Below are positions 36,601 to 44,894 of a stretch of DNA of 64,000 nucleotides, in pieces. The position numbers and the translations under genes are program-made. The stretch is from Zooshikella sp050749885. GTDB lineage: Bacteria > Pseudomonadota > Gammaproteobacteria > Pseudomonadales > Zooshikellaceae. The stretch lies in NCBI RefSeq assembly GCF_050749885.1, contig NZ_JBOIUB010000004.1, positions 186,001-250,000 on the forward strand, in the 5' to 3' direction. A model generated the notes under the pieces. The model made no database searches. It was not told where the DNA came from and was given only the letters and a program-made list of their open reading frames with translations. The number at the start of each line of letters is the position of its first letter. The stretch's first letter is position 1.

Positions 36601-39600
36601 CGAAACCATGATTGATAACATGAGTTATCAAAATAACAGCAATACGCCAAGTACTAGTAATCGGGTAGTGACCTTAACCAGTATTCAGGATAGCGGTGGT
36701 ACGGCTAATGGGGGTGATAATACTGGCTCGTTAGCCGTTGCCTCAACGGTTACCGTGGTGCAAAACAACGATGAACCCACTTTAACTTCCAATGGTAGCA
36801 ATCCCACTTTCACTGAAGGGGGGGCGGCCGGGAGTCTGTTTAACGGTACCAGTATCAGTACCGTGGAAGCGGGTCAAACTATCAAAGGCTTTACCTTTTC
36901 CGTTTCCAATGTGGCCAACGGTATTAATGAAGTCATCAATATTGACGGCACGGCGATTGTGCTGACCCATGGCACCAGTGGTAGTACCGCCGGGAATAGC
37001 TTGAGCTATAGTGTTTCGGTAGTGGGCACCACTGCCACTGTCGCACTGACCGGTGGCACCATGTCTACCGCCACCACGCAAACCCTGATTGATAACATGA
37101 GTTATCAAAACAACAGCAATACCCCCAGTACTAGTAACCGAGTAGTGACCTTAACCAGTATTCAGGACAGTGGTGGTACAGCGAATGGTGGGGATGATAC
37201 CGCGTCTATCTCTGTGGCTTCGACTGTGACAGTCGTCGGTGTGAACGACGAGCCTACCTTAACCGCCAATGCCAGCAACCCAACCTTTACCGAGGGCGGA
37301 GCAGCTGCCAGCCTGTTTACCGGTACCAATATTAATACGGTGGAATCAGGCCAGAACGTTACTGGACTGAGCTTTACCATCACCAATGTCACCAATGGCA
37401 GTAACGAGCGGATTAATATCGATGGCACTACCATTGTGCTTACCCATGGCACCAATGGCAGTACAGTAGGTAATGGCTTGAATTACAGTGTGATCGTCAT
37501 AGGTACTACCGCGACAGTGTCAATGACGGGTGGCAATCTAACAGTGGCTGCGGCAGAGACCATGATTGATAACATGAGTTATCAGAACAATAGCAATACG
37601 CCCAGCACCAGTAACCGGGTAGTGACCTTAACCAGTATTCAGGACAGTGGTGGCACCGCCAATGGGGGTGATAACACTGGTTCATTAGCCGTTGCTTCAA
37701 CGGTTACCGTAGTGCAAAACAATGATGAACCCACCTTAACCGCCAATGGTAGCAACCCCACCTTTACCGAAGGCGGGGCGGCCGGCAGCCTGTTTAATGG
37801 CACCAGTATCAGTACCGTGGAAGCAGGGCAAACCATCAAGGGCTTTACTTTTACCGTGTCCAATGTGGCCAATGGCATTAATGAAGTGATTAATATTGAT
37901 GGTACGGCGATCATACTGACTCATGGTACCAGCGGCAGTACTGCAGGAAACAGTTTGAGTTATAGCGTCACTGTGGTCGGTACCACTGCAACCGTCGCAC
38001 TGACCGGTGGCACCATGTCCACGGCTACCACGCAAACCTTGATTGATAACATGAGTTATCAGAACAACAGTAATACGCCCAGTACCAGTAACCGCGTTGT
38101 CACGTTAACCAGTATTCAGGACAGTGGTGGAACGGCGAATGGCGGGGATGATACGGCCTCAATTTCAGTCGCTTCGACTATAACCGTAGTGGGTGTCAAT
38201 GATGAACCGACATTAACCGCCAATGCCAGTAATCCAACCTTTATTGAGGATGGGGCAGCGGCTAGCTTATTTAGTGGTACCACTATTTCTACCATTGAAA
38301 CAGGTCAGAATATTTCTGGGTTTACCCTGACAGTGACTAATGTCGCGAATGGTGGCAGTGAGGTGTTGAATATTGACGGTACATCAATAGCACTGTCCCA
38401 TGGAACCAATGGTACTACAGTAGGAAATAGCTTTAACTATACGGTTATTGTCGTGGGTAATACGGCAACAGTCACTCTTTCTGGAGGCAGTATTTCAGCT
38501 GCTTCAGCGCAATCACTGGTGGATAGTATTAGCTACCAAAATAACAGTAATACACCTGATACCAGTAACCGCGTTGTGACGTTAACCAGTATCCAAGACA
38601 GTGGTGGTACTGCAAATGGTGGTGATAATACAGGCTCACTGGCAATTGCTTCCACCGTGACGGTTGTTGGCAATAATGATGCGCCCACATTAAGTGCTAA
38701 TGCAAATAACCCTAACTTTGTTGAGGATGGTAGTGCCGTTAATGTGTTTAATGGTAGCAGTGTTAGCACGGTTGAGGCTGGTCAGCATATAACAGGTTTA
38801 ACCTTCACGATCACCAACATCACGAATATTTCTCAAGAAATAATCAATGTTGATGGTGCTTCAATTTTACTCGTGAATGGAGTTTCCGGCGCCACCACCA
38901 TTAATGGATTAAATTATGCCGTGAGTTTTTCAGGTTCTACCGCAACTGTTGTATTAACGGGAGGTAGTTTAACAACGGCACAAACACAAACACTGGTTGA
39001 TGGTATAACCTACCAAAATAACAGTCAGTCACCTAATACGACACCTCGTGTAGTGACGTTGACACAAATTACCGATGATGGTGGTACGGCTAATGGTGGT
39101 AGTGATACGAAGAATTTGTCTGTTTCTTCAACAGTAGGTGTGACTTCAGTAAATGATGTGCCAACTGCTATGGGCTTATCAAATGCTGATTTAAGATTAT
39201 CGTCAACAACAGGTATTGTCGGTTCACTATCTACCACGGATGCAGATATTGGAGATACCCATACTTATGTGCTCGTCAGTGGTGTAGGTGGTGATCACAA
39301 TGGCTTATTTGTGATTGAAAATAATGTGATAAAGGCAGCCAATACAGCCAACTTATCCGGTGGTGTTTACACTATTAGAGTGAAAACCATTGATGGTGCA
39401 GGTGGTTCTTATGAGAGACCCTTTACAATAACGGTTATTGATGACGCCTCTCTAAACTACTCTCAACAAAATGGCAATAATATTGGTGCGGATAGTCCTA
39501 GTGACCCCCCAAGGAGAGGTAATGAACCTGTTGGCGAAGGCGAACCTGCTTTTGAGCTTGAAAATCCGCTGGCTCCTGAGCCTCCAACTGTAAATGTTGT

Positions 39601-40132
39601 ATTACCTAGAGAAGCTGTCGCAGTTAATAATGTCATCGATGCTAATCAACGCACCTATAATACGACACTCACAAATATTGCAGTAAATACTCAGGTGCCT
39701 CCACCGGTCGCATTTGCTCCAACATATAATTTTTATACAGCCATTGGTCGGGGATTTGGCATTAATAGTTCAACACCATTTGGCTCTCCCAGTAATATTG
39801 GTAGCCCCCCTGGATTTAATCAAGATACAGGGCCTGCAGATAGTAATGATGTAGGTAGTCCTGATGATAGTAATAATGGGGATGATGATACTCGTATAGA
39901 GCCTACAGATAGAGGAGATTCTGGAAATAGTGATACTCAGGATAGTAATCAGGGTGATTCTTCTCCAAGCAGTAGTGATACAAATAATTCAACATTTAGG
40001 CCTAGTTTTACAGAGCAGTTACAGCTCGCGAATAATACCAATAAAAAGCAAGCTTTAGTGGATGCATTAGTGGGAACACTGCCAAGTGAACAGGGTGAAA
40101 ATGCTCAGAAAAACGAACTGATAGTGGATTAA
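30677..40132 (+). CDS. Giant DUF4347 surface/adhesin-like protein with fourteen 159-residue repeats
   Basis: 3151 residues. The N-terminus has no ordinary signal peptide but has the motif LEKRFLFDGA (60-69), which is characteristic of the start of DUF4347 giant proteins. A DUF4347 domain follows (~120-285) with His179 (VVSHGDDG) and Cys222 (LYGCDVG) in caspase-like arrangement. Then a lectin-like beta domain (~295-435), one divergent cadherin/Ig-like repeat (~440-599), fourteen repeats of exactly 159 residues (~600-2825), a cadherin-like domain (~2826-2925) and a disordered Pro/Asp/Ser/Asn-rich tail. No RTX nonapeptides are seen. Likely exported through the neighbouring adaptor/TolC proteins and displayed or released as an adhesin; this is inferred from layout. 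Confidence 0.88.
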   Translation: MQPKCQHRSSYRSLIHKYLKHGLRNSANAILRKKSSNFSSSPSQTPSLHSVSSASCLIALEKRFLFDGAAAATTADTVDSNENATETNTENTTSEELAQALAQPATTNNDDLESAEEQSDENKVVIFIDSRVADYQSLMEGLDESVDVVIIQEQQNGLEQMANALAEYSNLDAIHVVSHGDDGQLQLGNVTVSADNIANYSQYLSDIGAALTQQGDILLYGCDVGKGSAGEAFVQALADFTDADIAASTDDTGGDALGGNWNLEYSTGDVSNDSPFDSDMLASYDYLMALPISSDQTTTYDGLGLLDTVLIVNGTVIDDLSYDGWRFNGFGGETGIYPSALSLTNDVNTTGTRIYTSDSSNFKFTSVDYVIDTAGNPANASVTFYGFRDGSQVESQNFNAADTSSGTWTLNWGSVDEIKVAANTNWIFLDNLKVGAEIPANATPAISVNDTNLAYTEGTAATQVDGAATVSDADGDAEWNGGSLSAQITSNAEAGDRISIVDSDGDGTAITISGTNIFANGVDIGDLSASGGIVTGGTKLTITFDADATNANVQEVLQSIRYDSTTDDPGTNNRVITFTATDSSAASGSDTRTVVMTAVNDEPTLTANASDPTFTEGGAAASLFSGSNISTVESGQTVSGLTFTVTNVTNGSNERINIDGTTIVLTHGTNGSTASNSLNYSVSVIGTTATISLTGGSLSAAAAQTMVDNMSYQNNSNSPSTSNRVVTLTSVQDSGGTANGGDNTGSLAIASTVTVVQNNDEPTLTATGSNPTFTEGGAAASLYSGTSISTVEAGQTIKGLTFTITNVTNGSSEIINIDGTAIVLTHGTSGSTATNSLNYSVMVIGTTATVSLTGGTLSTAATQNMIDNMSYQNNSNTPSTSNRVVTLTSIQDSGGTANGGDDTASVAIASTVTVVGVNDEPTLTANASNPTFTEGGAAASLFNGTSISTVEAGQTITGLSFTITNVTNGSNERINIDGTTIVLTHGTNGSTAGNSLNYSVMVIGTTATVTMTGGNMSTAAAQTMIDNMSYQNNSNSPSTSNRVVTLTSIQDSGGTANGGDNTGSLAVASTVTVVQNNDEPTLTSNGSNPTFTEGGAAGSLFNGTSISTVEAGQTIKGFTFTVSNVANGINEVINIDGTAIILTHGTSGSTAGNSLSYSVTVVGTTATVALTGGTMSTATTQTLIDNMSYQNNSNTPSTSNRVVTLTSIQDSGGTANGGDDTASISVASTVTVVGVNDEPTLTANASNPTFTEGGAAASLFTGTNINTVESGQNITGLSFTITNVTNGSNERINIDGTTIVLTHGTNGSTAGNSLNYSVMVIGTTATVTMTGGNLSVAAAETMIDNMSYQNNSNSPSTSNRVVTLTSIQDSGGTANGGDNTGSLAVASTVTVVQNNDEPTLTANGSNPTFTEGGAAGSLFNGTSISTVEAGQTIKGFSFTVSNVANGINEVINIDGTAIVLAHGTSGTTAGNSLSYTTSVVGTTATVVFTGGTLSTATAQTLIDNMSYQNNSDTPSTSNRVVTLTSIQDSGGTANGGDDTASISVASTVTVVGVNDEPTLTANASNPTFTEGGAAASLFTGTDINTVESGQNITGLSFTITNVTNGSNERINIDGTTIVLTHGTNGSTAGNSLNYSVMVIGTTATVTMTGGNLSVAAAETMIDNMSYQNNSNSPSTSNRVVTLTSIQDSGGTANGGDNTGSLAVASTVTVVQNNDEPTLTSNGSNPTFTEGGAAGSLFNGTSISTVEAGQTIKGFSFTISNVANGINEVINIDGTAIVLTHGTSGSTAGNSLSYSVTVVGTTATVALTGGTMSTATTQTLIDNMSYQNNSNTPSTSNRVVTLSSIQDSGGTANGGDDTASISVASTVTVVGVNDEPTLTANASNPTFTEGGAAASLFTGTNINTVESGQNVTGLSFTITNVTNGSNERINIDGTTIVLTHGTNGSTAGNGLNYSVMVIGTTATVTMTGGNLSVAAAETMIDNMSYQNNSNTPSTSNRVVTLTSIQDSGGTANGGDNTGSLAVASTVTVVQNNDEPTLTSNGSNPTFTEGGAAGSLFNGTSISTVEAGQTIKGFTFSVSNVANGINEVINIDGTAIVLTHGTSGSTAGNSLSYSVSVVGTTATVALTGGTMSTATTQTLIDNMSYQNNSNTPSTSNRVVTLTSIQDSGGTANGGDDTASISVASTVTVVGVNDEPTLTANASNPTFTEGGAAASLFTGTNINTVESGQNVTGLSFTITNVTNGSNERINIDGTTIVLTHGTNGSTVGNGLNYSVIVIGTTATVSMTGGNLTVAAAETMIDNMSYQNNSNTPSTSNRVVTLTSIQDSGGTANGGDNTGSLAVASTVTVVQNNDEPTLTANGSNPTFTEGGAAGSLFNGTSISTVEAGQTIKGFTFTVSNVANGINEVINIDGTAIILTHGTSGSTAGNSLSYSVTVVGTTATVALTGGTMSTATTQTLIDNMSYQNNSNTPSTSNRVVTLTSIQDSGGTANGGDDTASISVASTITVVGVNDEPTLTANASNPTFIEDGAAASLFSGTTISTIETGQNISGFTLTVTNVANGGSEVLNIDGTSIALSHGTNGTTVGNSFNYTVIVVGNTATVTLSGGSISAASAQSLVDSISYQNNSNTPDTSNRVVTLTSIQDSGGTANGGDNTGSLAIASTVTVVGNNDAPTLSANANNPNFVEDGSAVNVFNGSSVSTVEAGQHITGLTFTITNITNISQEIINVDGASILLVNGVSGATTINGLNYAVSFSGSTATVVLTGGSLTTAQTQTLVDGITYQNNSQSPNTTPRVVTLTQITDDGGTANGGSDTKNLSVSSTVGVTSVNDVPTAMGLSNADLRLSSTTGIVGSLSTTDADIGDTHTYVLVSGVGGDHNGLFVIENNVIKAANTANLSGGVYTIRVKTIDGAGGSYERPFTITVIDDASLNYSQQNGNNIGADSPSDPPRRGNEPVGEGEPAFELENPLAPEPPTVNVVLPREAVAVNNVIDANQRTYNTTLTNIAVNTQVPPPVAFAPTYNFYTAIGRGFGINSSTPFGSPSNIGSPPGFNQDTGPADSNDVGSPDDSNNGDDDTRIEPTDRGDSGNSDTQDSNQGDSSPSSSDTNNSTFRPSFTEQLQLANNTNKKQALVDALVGTLPSEQGENAQKNELIVD
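32474..39151 (+). repeat. Fourteen in-frame 477-bp tandem repeats in dimeric order
   Basis: Each unit begins with the codons for N-D-E-P-T-L-T (variants at the end) at 32474, 32951, 33428 and so on to 38675; every step I measured is exactly 477 bp. Odd and even units differ: type A has NERINIDGTTIVL and ends GGDNTGSLAV; type B has NEVINIDGTAIVL and ends GGDDTASISV. The A+B pair forms a 954-bp higher-order unit, repeated seven times. The last pair (38198-39151) and the first are most diverged; the middle is nearly uniform, as expected from gene conversion or unequal crossing-over. Confidence 0.9.
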
Positions 40133-40224
40133 AAAAATTATCACAAAAAGTGACTTAGAGAATCATTACAAAAATAAAGTTTATTTTTATCTAAAAAAAT
40201 GCAGTGAGTTAGCTATATTTGTAA

Positions 40225-40259
40225 GTAGGTAATAAGGCATCAATGTTCTTATTACCTAC
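40225..40259. other. Perfect 12-bp hairpin between the giant gene and the TolC-like gene
   Basis: GTAGGTAATAAG, 11-bp loop, CTTATTACCTAC. No T run follows, so it may be a weak terminator, an mRNA-processing site or an operator. It lies 93 bp after the giant gene. Confidence 0.55.
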
Positions 40260-40386
40260 GGTGTTTGTATCTGAGTAGCTTGAAGTAGAAGGTGTGATTT
40301 TTTTAATGTAGAAAAATGCTCACTATGAAGGGTATAAGTCAAATAACATTTAATTGGGGTTATATTTGCGGGGTAACAGTTGCGCC

Positions 40387-41919
40387 ATGAAAACTATCCA
40401 CGGATGGATGCTTTTTTTTGGGTTATTAATATTGGGGGGGTGTGTAGTGACACCAGAGCCCATAAATCCGGAAAAAACAGCACAGCGAGTGATGAATGAC
40501 ATTGATCAAATGTTTAAAGAACAAATACCGGTGTCAGGAGAAGTCAGCCTTTATGAGGCGATGGCGCGGGCGGTTAAATATAACATTGATCATCGACTGA
40601 AAATGCTTTCCCAAGTGGTCAAAAATAGAGAACTTGACCTGTCTAAATACGATTTATTACCAAGATTAGCGGCTTCTGCTGGTTATAAACATCGAGATAA
40701 TGAGAATGCCTCGAATAGTTTTTCCGTGAGCAGAGGTGTTGAATCTTTGGAAACATCAACCTCTCAGGATAAAGAACTGTGGACAGCTCAAGCACAGATT
40801 GTTTGGAATGTGCTGGATTTTGGTGTGAGTTATCTCAGGCAACAACAGCATGCTGATAAAGTATTAATAGCAGAGGAACAACGGCGTAAAGTTGTTCAGA
40901 ATATTGTTCAAGAGGTCCGACAAGCTTATTGGCGTGTGGTAGCTGCACAAGAGATTGAACAGAAATTATATTCGGCCATCCGTGACATTGAAAATTCCCT
41001 AAATACGGCTAGGCGGATGAAGACTGATGGATTGCAGAGACCCATACAAACCCTTGAATACAGACGGGACTTATTAAAAACTTATCGTGGATTACTCAAG
41101 AAAAGTGACGAGTTAGCTCTGGCAAAGGCCGATTTAGCACGGTTAATGAACCTTCCTCCAGGGACTTATTATCGGGTTATGCCAATGCCCAGAAAAGAAA
41201 GCCCCTTTAATTTTAATGTACAGCAGTTAACGTCTTTGCAGTTAGCGGCCTTGCGCTACCGTCCTGAACTCAGAGAGATGGACTACAATGCACGTATAGT
41301 CGAAAAAGAGGGGACCATTGCTAAGCTGGAGTTATTACCTGGATTATCATTTACCCTCGGTGGTTACTATGATGACAATAGCTTCTTATTAAATCAAAGT
41401 TGGGCGGAAGCAGGTGTTCAGGTTTCTTATGATTTAGTAAAACTTGCCACAATACCCGATGTCAGTGCATTACAAGATTCTCGTAATAAATTGGTTAATT
41501 TACAGCGTCGAGCATTGAGTTCAGCTATTCTAGCGCAAATGGAATTGGCGGTACGAAGCTATTTAATTGCAAGAAAAGACTATGAATTATCTTTAGCGGC
41601 TACAGATATTGAAAACCAGCGTTATCGTCAGTACCGTGCACAGGGTGATACGGGTATGACCGCCCGGTTGGAGCTTACGCAGGCAAAAGCAGATATGTTG
41701 CTTGCATCTTTAGATCAGTATTTTCAATATGCACAAATGCAAAGCCAATTTGGTTTAATACTGAACTCAATAGGTATTGATCCATTACCACAAGTGGTCG
41801 CCAGTCATAACTTACCTGCTTTAACATCAACCATGAAAAGATATTTTCAAGAGCAATTACCAAAACAGTTACAAGAAGTATTAGTGGAAGCCAAGACAAT
41901 GAAAGTGGCCACTAAATAA
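40387..41919 (+). CDS. TolC-family outer-membrane efflux lipoprotein
   Basis: 510 residues from ATG 40387, giving a lipoprotein signal peptide with lipobox LILGGC (Cys19); an in-frame TTG at 40354 is less likely. Residues ~60-490 show the long helical repeats of outer-membrane factors (two TolC-type halves: AVKYNIDHRLKMLSQVVKNR ... VRQAYWRVVAAQEIEQKLY; LAALRYRPELREMDYNARIV ... VRSYLIARKDYELSLAATD). It would form the trimeric outer-membrane channel for the HlyD-type adaptors encoded upstream. Followed by a bidirectional terminator shared with rlmG. Confidence 0.88.
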   Translation: MKTIHGWMLFFGLLILGGCVVTPEPINPEKTAQRVMNDIDQMFKEQIPVSGEVSLYEAMARAVKYNIDHRLKMLSQVVKNRELDLSKYDLLPRLAASAGYKHRDNENASNSFSVSRGVESLETSTSQDKELWTAQAQIVWNVLDFGVSYLRQQQHADKVLIAEEQRRKVVQNIVQEVRQAYWRVVAAQEIEQKLYSAIRDIENSLNTARRMKTDGLQRPIQTLEYRRDLLKTYRGLLKKSDELALAKADLARLMNLPPGTYYRVMPMPRKESPFNFNVQQLTSLQLAALRYRPELREMDYNARIVEKEGTIAKLELLPGLSFTLGGYYDDNSFLLNQSWAEAGVQVSYDLVKLATIPDVSALQDSRNKLVNLQRRALSSAILAQMELAVRSYLIARKDYELSLAATDIENQRYRQYRAQGDTGMTARLELTQAKADMLLASLDQYFQYAQMQSQFGLILNSIGIDPLPQVVASHNLPALTSTMKRYFQEQLPKQLQEVLVEAKTMKVATK

Positions 41920-41953
41920 GGCTGATTGTAATAATTGATTTTAAAGAAAAGAT

Positions 41954-41983
41954 AAAAAAGGACCATGGCGCAGGTCCTTTTTT
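41954..41983. terminator. Bidirectional terminator between the TolC-like gene and rlmG
   Basis: AAAAAAGGACC, 8-bp loop, GGTCCTTTTTT. Perfect 11-bp stem with A and T runs usable on both strands. Confidence 0.85.
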
Positions 41984-41986
41984 TAT

Positions 41987-43123
41987 TTAAGAGGATTTTA
42001 TTGTACGAAGCACCACAAATTTTCGGTCACTGGCGATGAGTGTGTAATTTCCAAAAAGTCGCTTAAGGGTTACATGATAATTTAAATGCCGGTTACCGAT
42101 GACTGTCAAAGCCCCGCCGAATGCTAATTTCTGTTTTGCTTGGGTAAACATCCTTCGTGCAATCTGATCACCAACAGTGTGTTGTTGGTGGAAGGGTGGA
42201 TTACACAGAATTTCATTAGCTTCTTGTGATACCCCTTGTAAGCAATCATTGACAATAAACTGCACATTTTTTCTGTTTGGAAAAGTGTGCTGCCAGGTTA
42301 ATTTAGCCGAATCTACAGCCATAAATGACTCATCAGTAAAAGTAATTTGGGCATTAGGATTCATTATGCCTGCACAGACCCCAAGTGCACCATTACCACA
42401 GCCTAAATCAACAATATGTTGGGCTTGTTCTAGCGGCAAAGAGGGTAAGTGCTGTAAAAGCAGCCGAGTGCCAATATCTAATTTTTGTCGTGCAAACACA
42501 TTAGCATAGCCATAAGCGGTTAGTGTGTGATTAAGAAAAGAAAACTTATAAGCACTGGGGGCAGACTTTTTTATAACTGAATTAATATTGACTTCACTGT
42601 GAAAAAGACGTGCTTTTTTTTGCGCTAAAGATGCCTGGGTTGGACCAACGTATTGTTCTAATGTCTGGATAAGTGTTGATGGAAGGTGTTTTATCATTCC
42701 TCCAGCAACAAATGTAGTATTGGGAGAAAGGTAAGGATGTAGATGTGTGAGTTGTTCAATCAATAGCGCATTGTTTTTGGGGACTTTGAGAATGACAAGG
42801 TCATATTTCCCAGAAAGGACTGATAATGGTGTGAGCAGTGAGATATCTGCATTGTCTATCTGGTTGATTTGAGCGTTGTGAATAATGCCGTGGTGGCTGA
42901 GAAAAGAGTCGCTGATAACGGTGGGGTGTTTTTGGTGAAGTGCAAGCGAGAGAGCACCCCACTGATCATTCAGGATGATAGGCGTCTGCCAGTCATTTGT
43001 GGATTTTGCGATAAATTCTATCAAGTACTCATCTGCAGCATCCCAGGCTTGCAAAGTATCTTTGGCGCTTAGTGGATAGCGCGCGAGTTTTAAGTCAGTT
43101 ATGGCATTACTAAAGTTTTTCAT
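41987..43123 (-). CDS. rlmG: 23S rRNA (guanine-1835-N2)-methyltransferase
   Basis: 378 residues from the ATG at 43121-43123, the same length as E. coli RlmG; a TTG five codons upstream is also open. The N-terminal domain (LQAWDAADEYLIEF, ILNDQWGALS, VLKVP-type ILKVPKNNALL) is a degenerate methyltransferase fold. The C-terminal catalytic domain has the SAM motif VDLGCGNGALGV and the catalytic NPPFHQQHTVGD. It methylates G1835 of 23S rRNA using S-adenosylmethionine. RsmC is a close relative, but the N-terminal sequence and length favour RlmG. Confidence 0.9.
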   Translation of the reverse strand: MKNFSNAITDLKLARYPLSAKDTLQAWDAADEYLIEFIAKSTNDWQTPIILNDQWGALSLALHQKHPTVISDSFLSHHGIIHNAQINQIDNADISLLTPLSVLSGKYDLVILKVPKNNALLIEQLTHLHPYLSPNTTFVAGGMIKHLPSTLIQTLEQYVGPTQASLAQKKARLFHSEVNINSVIKKSAPSAYKFSFLNHTLTAYGYANVFARQKLDIGTRLLLQHLPSLPLEQAQHIVDLGCGNGALGVCAGIMNPNAQITFTDESFMAVDSAKLTWQHTFPNRKNVQFIVNDCLQGVSQEANEILCNPPFHQQHTVGDQIARRMFTQAKQKLAFGGALTVIGNRHLNYHVTLKRLFGNYTLIASDRKFVVLRTIKSS

Positions 43124-43260
43124 TACGTTGCCGGTCAATAAACATATTTGAACAGATTCAGCTCATGCATGTAGGGAGTTGCTGCATTCAGTGGCTGACC
43201 TATAATGGCCGCATTATACTGAAGTTTGTTTTTATCTGCGCAATTAAAGAGATGCTATTC

Positions 43261-44628
43261 ATGGCGAACTCGAATTACGATTATGACTTATTGGTTATCG
43301 GTGCAGGCTCAGGAGGGGTTCGGGCCAGTCGTATGGCCGCTTCACAGGGCGCAAAAGTAGCCGTTGTTGAGTCTACTTTTTTGGGGGGGACGTGTGTCAA
43401 CGTAGGTTGTGTACCCAAGAAGCTATTTTCTTATGCTGCACATTTTGCTGAAGACTTTCATGATGCCAGGGGTTTTGGTTGGTCAATTGATGATACTCAC
43501 TTTGACTGGTCAGTATTAAGGCAAAATAAAGATAAGGAAATACAACGACTGAATGGTATATACCAGCGCTTACTGGAAAGTGCTGGTGTAACCATCATTA
43601 ATGGACATGCACGATTTGTCGATGATCATACTGTCGAAGTGGGCGATGGTCATTACTCAGCTGAGCGAATTTTAATTGCGACAGGAGGACAGTCTTTTGT
43701 TCCTGAGTTTCCCGGTCATGAGCATGCGATTACATCAAACGGTGCCTTTTATTTAGATGCCTTACCAAAACGTGCAGTCGTTGTAGGAGGAGGTTATATA
43801 GCGCTGGAGTTTGCGAGCATTTTTAATGGGTTGGGTGTTGAAACCACATTAATTTACCGAAGAGAGCTTTTTTTACGAGGATTTGATGACGATGTACGTC
43901 ATTTTATGCGTGATGAGATTGATAAAAAAGGTATTCAGTTACGCTTTAGTGAAGATATTTCTCGTTTAGATAAGCAGCAAGATGGCACGTTGCAATGTCA
44001 CTTGAAAACGGGAGGAGAGTTAAACACTGATTTAGTGCTATACGCTACCGGTCGAGTACCAAACACGTTGGGTTTGAACTTAGCGCAAGTGGGGGTTGAA
44101 ACAGACCAACATGGCGCAATTGTTGTCAATGACCATTTTCAAACATCCGTACCTTCAATATACGCGTTAGGTGATGTGATTAATCGCGTGCAGCTAACAC
44201 CTGTGGCACTGGCTGAAGCAATGAGTTTGGTACGTCACTGGTACCAGGGGAGTAATGAGCCTATTGATTATTCTCTGGTGCCTTCTGCAGTGTTTTCTCA
44301 TCCTAATATTGCTTCTGTAGGGTTAACTGAAGCTCAGGCAAGGGATCGTTACAGCAAACTGGATATTTATCGAACCAGTTTTCGCCATTTAAAGCATACA
44401 CTCAGCGGTAGTGAGGAAAAAACGCTGATGAAGCTTATTGTGGATAAGGTGACTGATAAAGTGATTGGTTGCCATATGGTGGGATCTGAAGCGGGAGAGA
44501 TTATGCAGGGACTGGCTGTTGCGATTCAAGCGGGTGCAACAAAAGCCGTGTTTGATAGAACAATAGGTATACATCCCACTGCTGCAGAAGAGTTTGTCAC
44601 CATGCGTGAGCCTGTGGCTGAAAACTAA
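43261..44628 (+). CDS. gor: Glutathione-disulfide reductase
   Basis: Cytoplasmic FAD enzyme that reduces glutathione disulfide with NADPH. 455 residues from ATG 43261; the frame extends upstream but the normal start is MANSNYDYDLLVIGAGSGG. The redox pair lies in GGTCVNVGCVPKK, the NADPH motif is VVGGGYIALEFASI followed by basic residues at IYRRELFLR, and the C-terminal active-site His is in GIHPTAAEEFVT. Transcribed divergently from rlmG and followed by a strong terminator. Confidence 0.95.
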   Translation: MANSNYDYDLLVIGAGSGGVRASRMAASQGAKVAVVESTFLGGTCVNVGCVPKKLFSYAAHFAEDFHDARGFGWSIDDTHFDWSVLRQNKDKEIQRLNGIYQRLLESAGVTIINGHARFVDDHTVEVGDGHYSAERILIATGGQSFVPEFPGHEHAITSNGAFYLDALPKRAVVVGGGYIALEFASIFNGLGVETTLIYRRELFLRGFDDDVRHFMRDEIDKKGIQLRFSEDISRLDKQQDGTLQCHLKTGGELNTDLVLYATGRVPNTLGLNLAQVGVETDQHGAIVVNDHFQTSVPSIYALGDVINRVQLTPVALAEAMSLVRHWYQGSNEPIDYSLVPSAVFSHPNIASVGLTEAQARDRYSKLDIYRTSFRHLKHTLSGSEEKTLMKLIVDKVTDKVIGCHMVGSEAGEIMQGLAVAIQAGATKAVFDRTIGIHPTAAEEFVTMREPVAEN

Positions 44629-44654
44629 ACAGTATTTTTAGATATGCCCTTAAT

Positions 44655-44682
44655 ATAAAAGGGACTTTTGAGTCCCTTTTAT
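44655..44682. terminator. Terminator after gor
   Basis: ATAAAAGGGACT-TTTG-AGTCCCTTTTAT, a perfect 12-bp stem ending in T residues, 27 bp after the gor stop. Confidence 0.85.
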
Positions 44683-44894
44683 ACCCGTCATGAATTATTT
44701 TTAGGTTAATTTTATATTACTTATTGGCCTTAGAGTGATTGAAGTAGACTACTATAGTATAAAGAGGACAAATTTTTCAGTTCACTCAATAGTTTGTAAA
44801 TGACGTTAAGGTTTTATGTTTTTTTCTCAGCTACGTAAACTTTGCAGGGAATCATTGTTATCTACCCATTGATAAGGGTGCACACATTAAGCAA

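Noticed and set aside
32474..39151. CRISPR array
   Set aside because: The repeats are 477 bp, coding and contiguous, with no short repeat/spacer pattern; no cas genes.
32359..39237. Many open frames of 60-108 codons on the minus strand across the repeat array
   Set aside because: They recur with the 477-bp period and are only the antisense image of the repeat codons; no ribosome sites.
30677..40132. RTX-type type I secretion substrate
   Set aside because: No GGxGxDxxx nonapeptides were seen, and no ABC ATPase gene is nearby.
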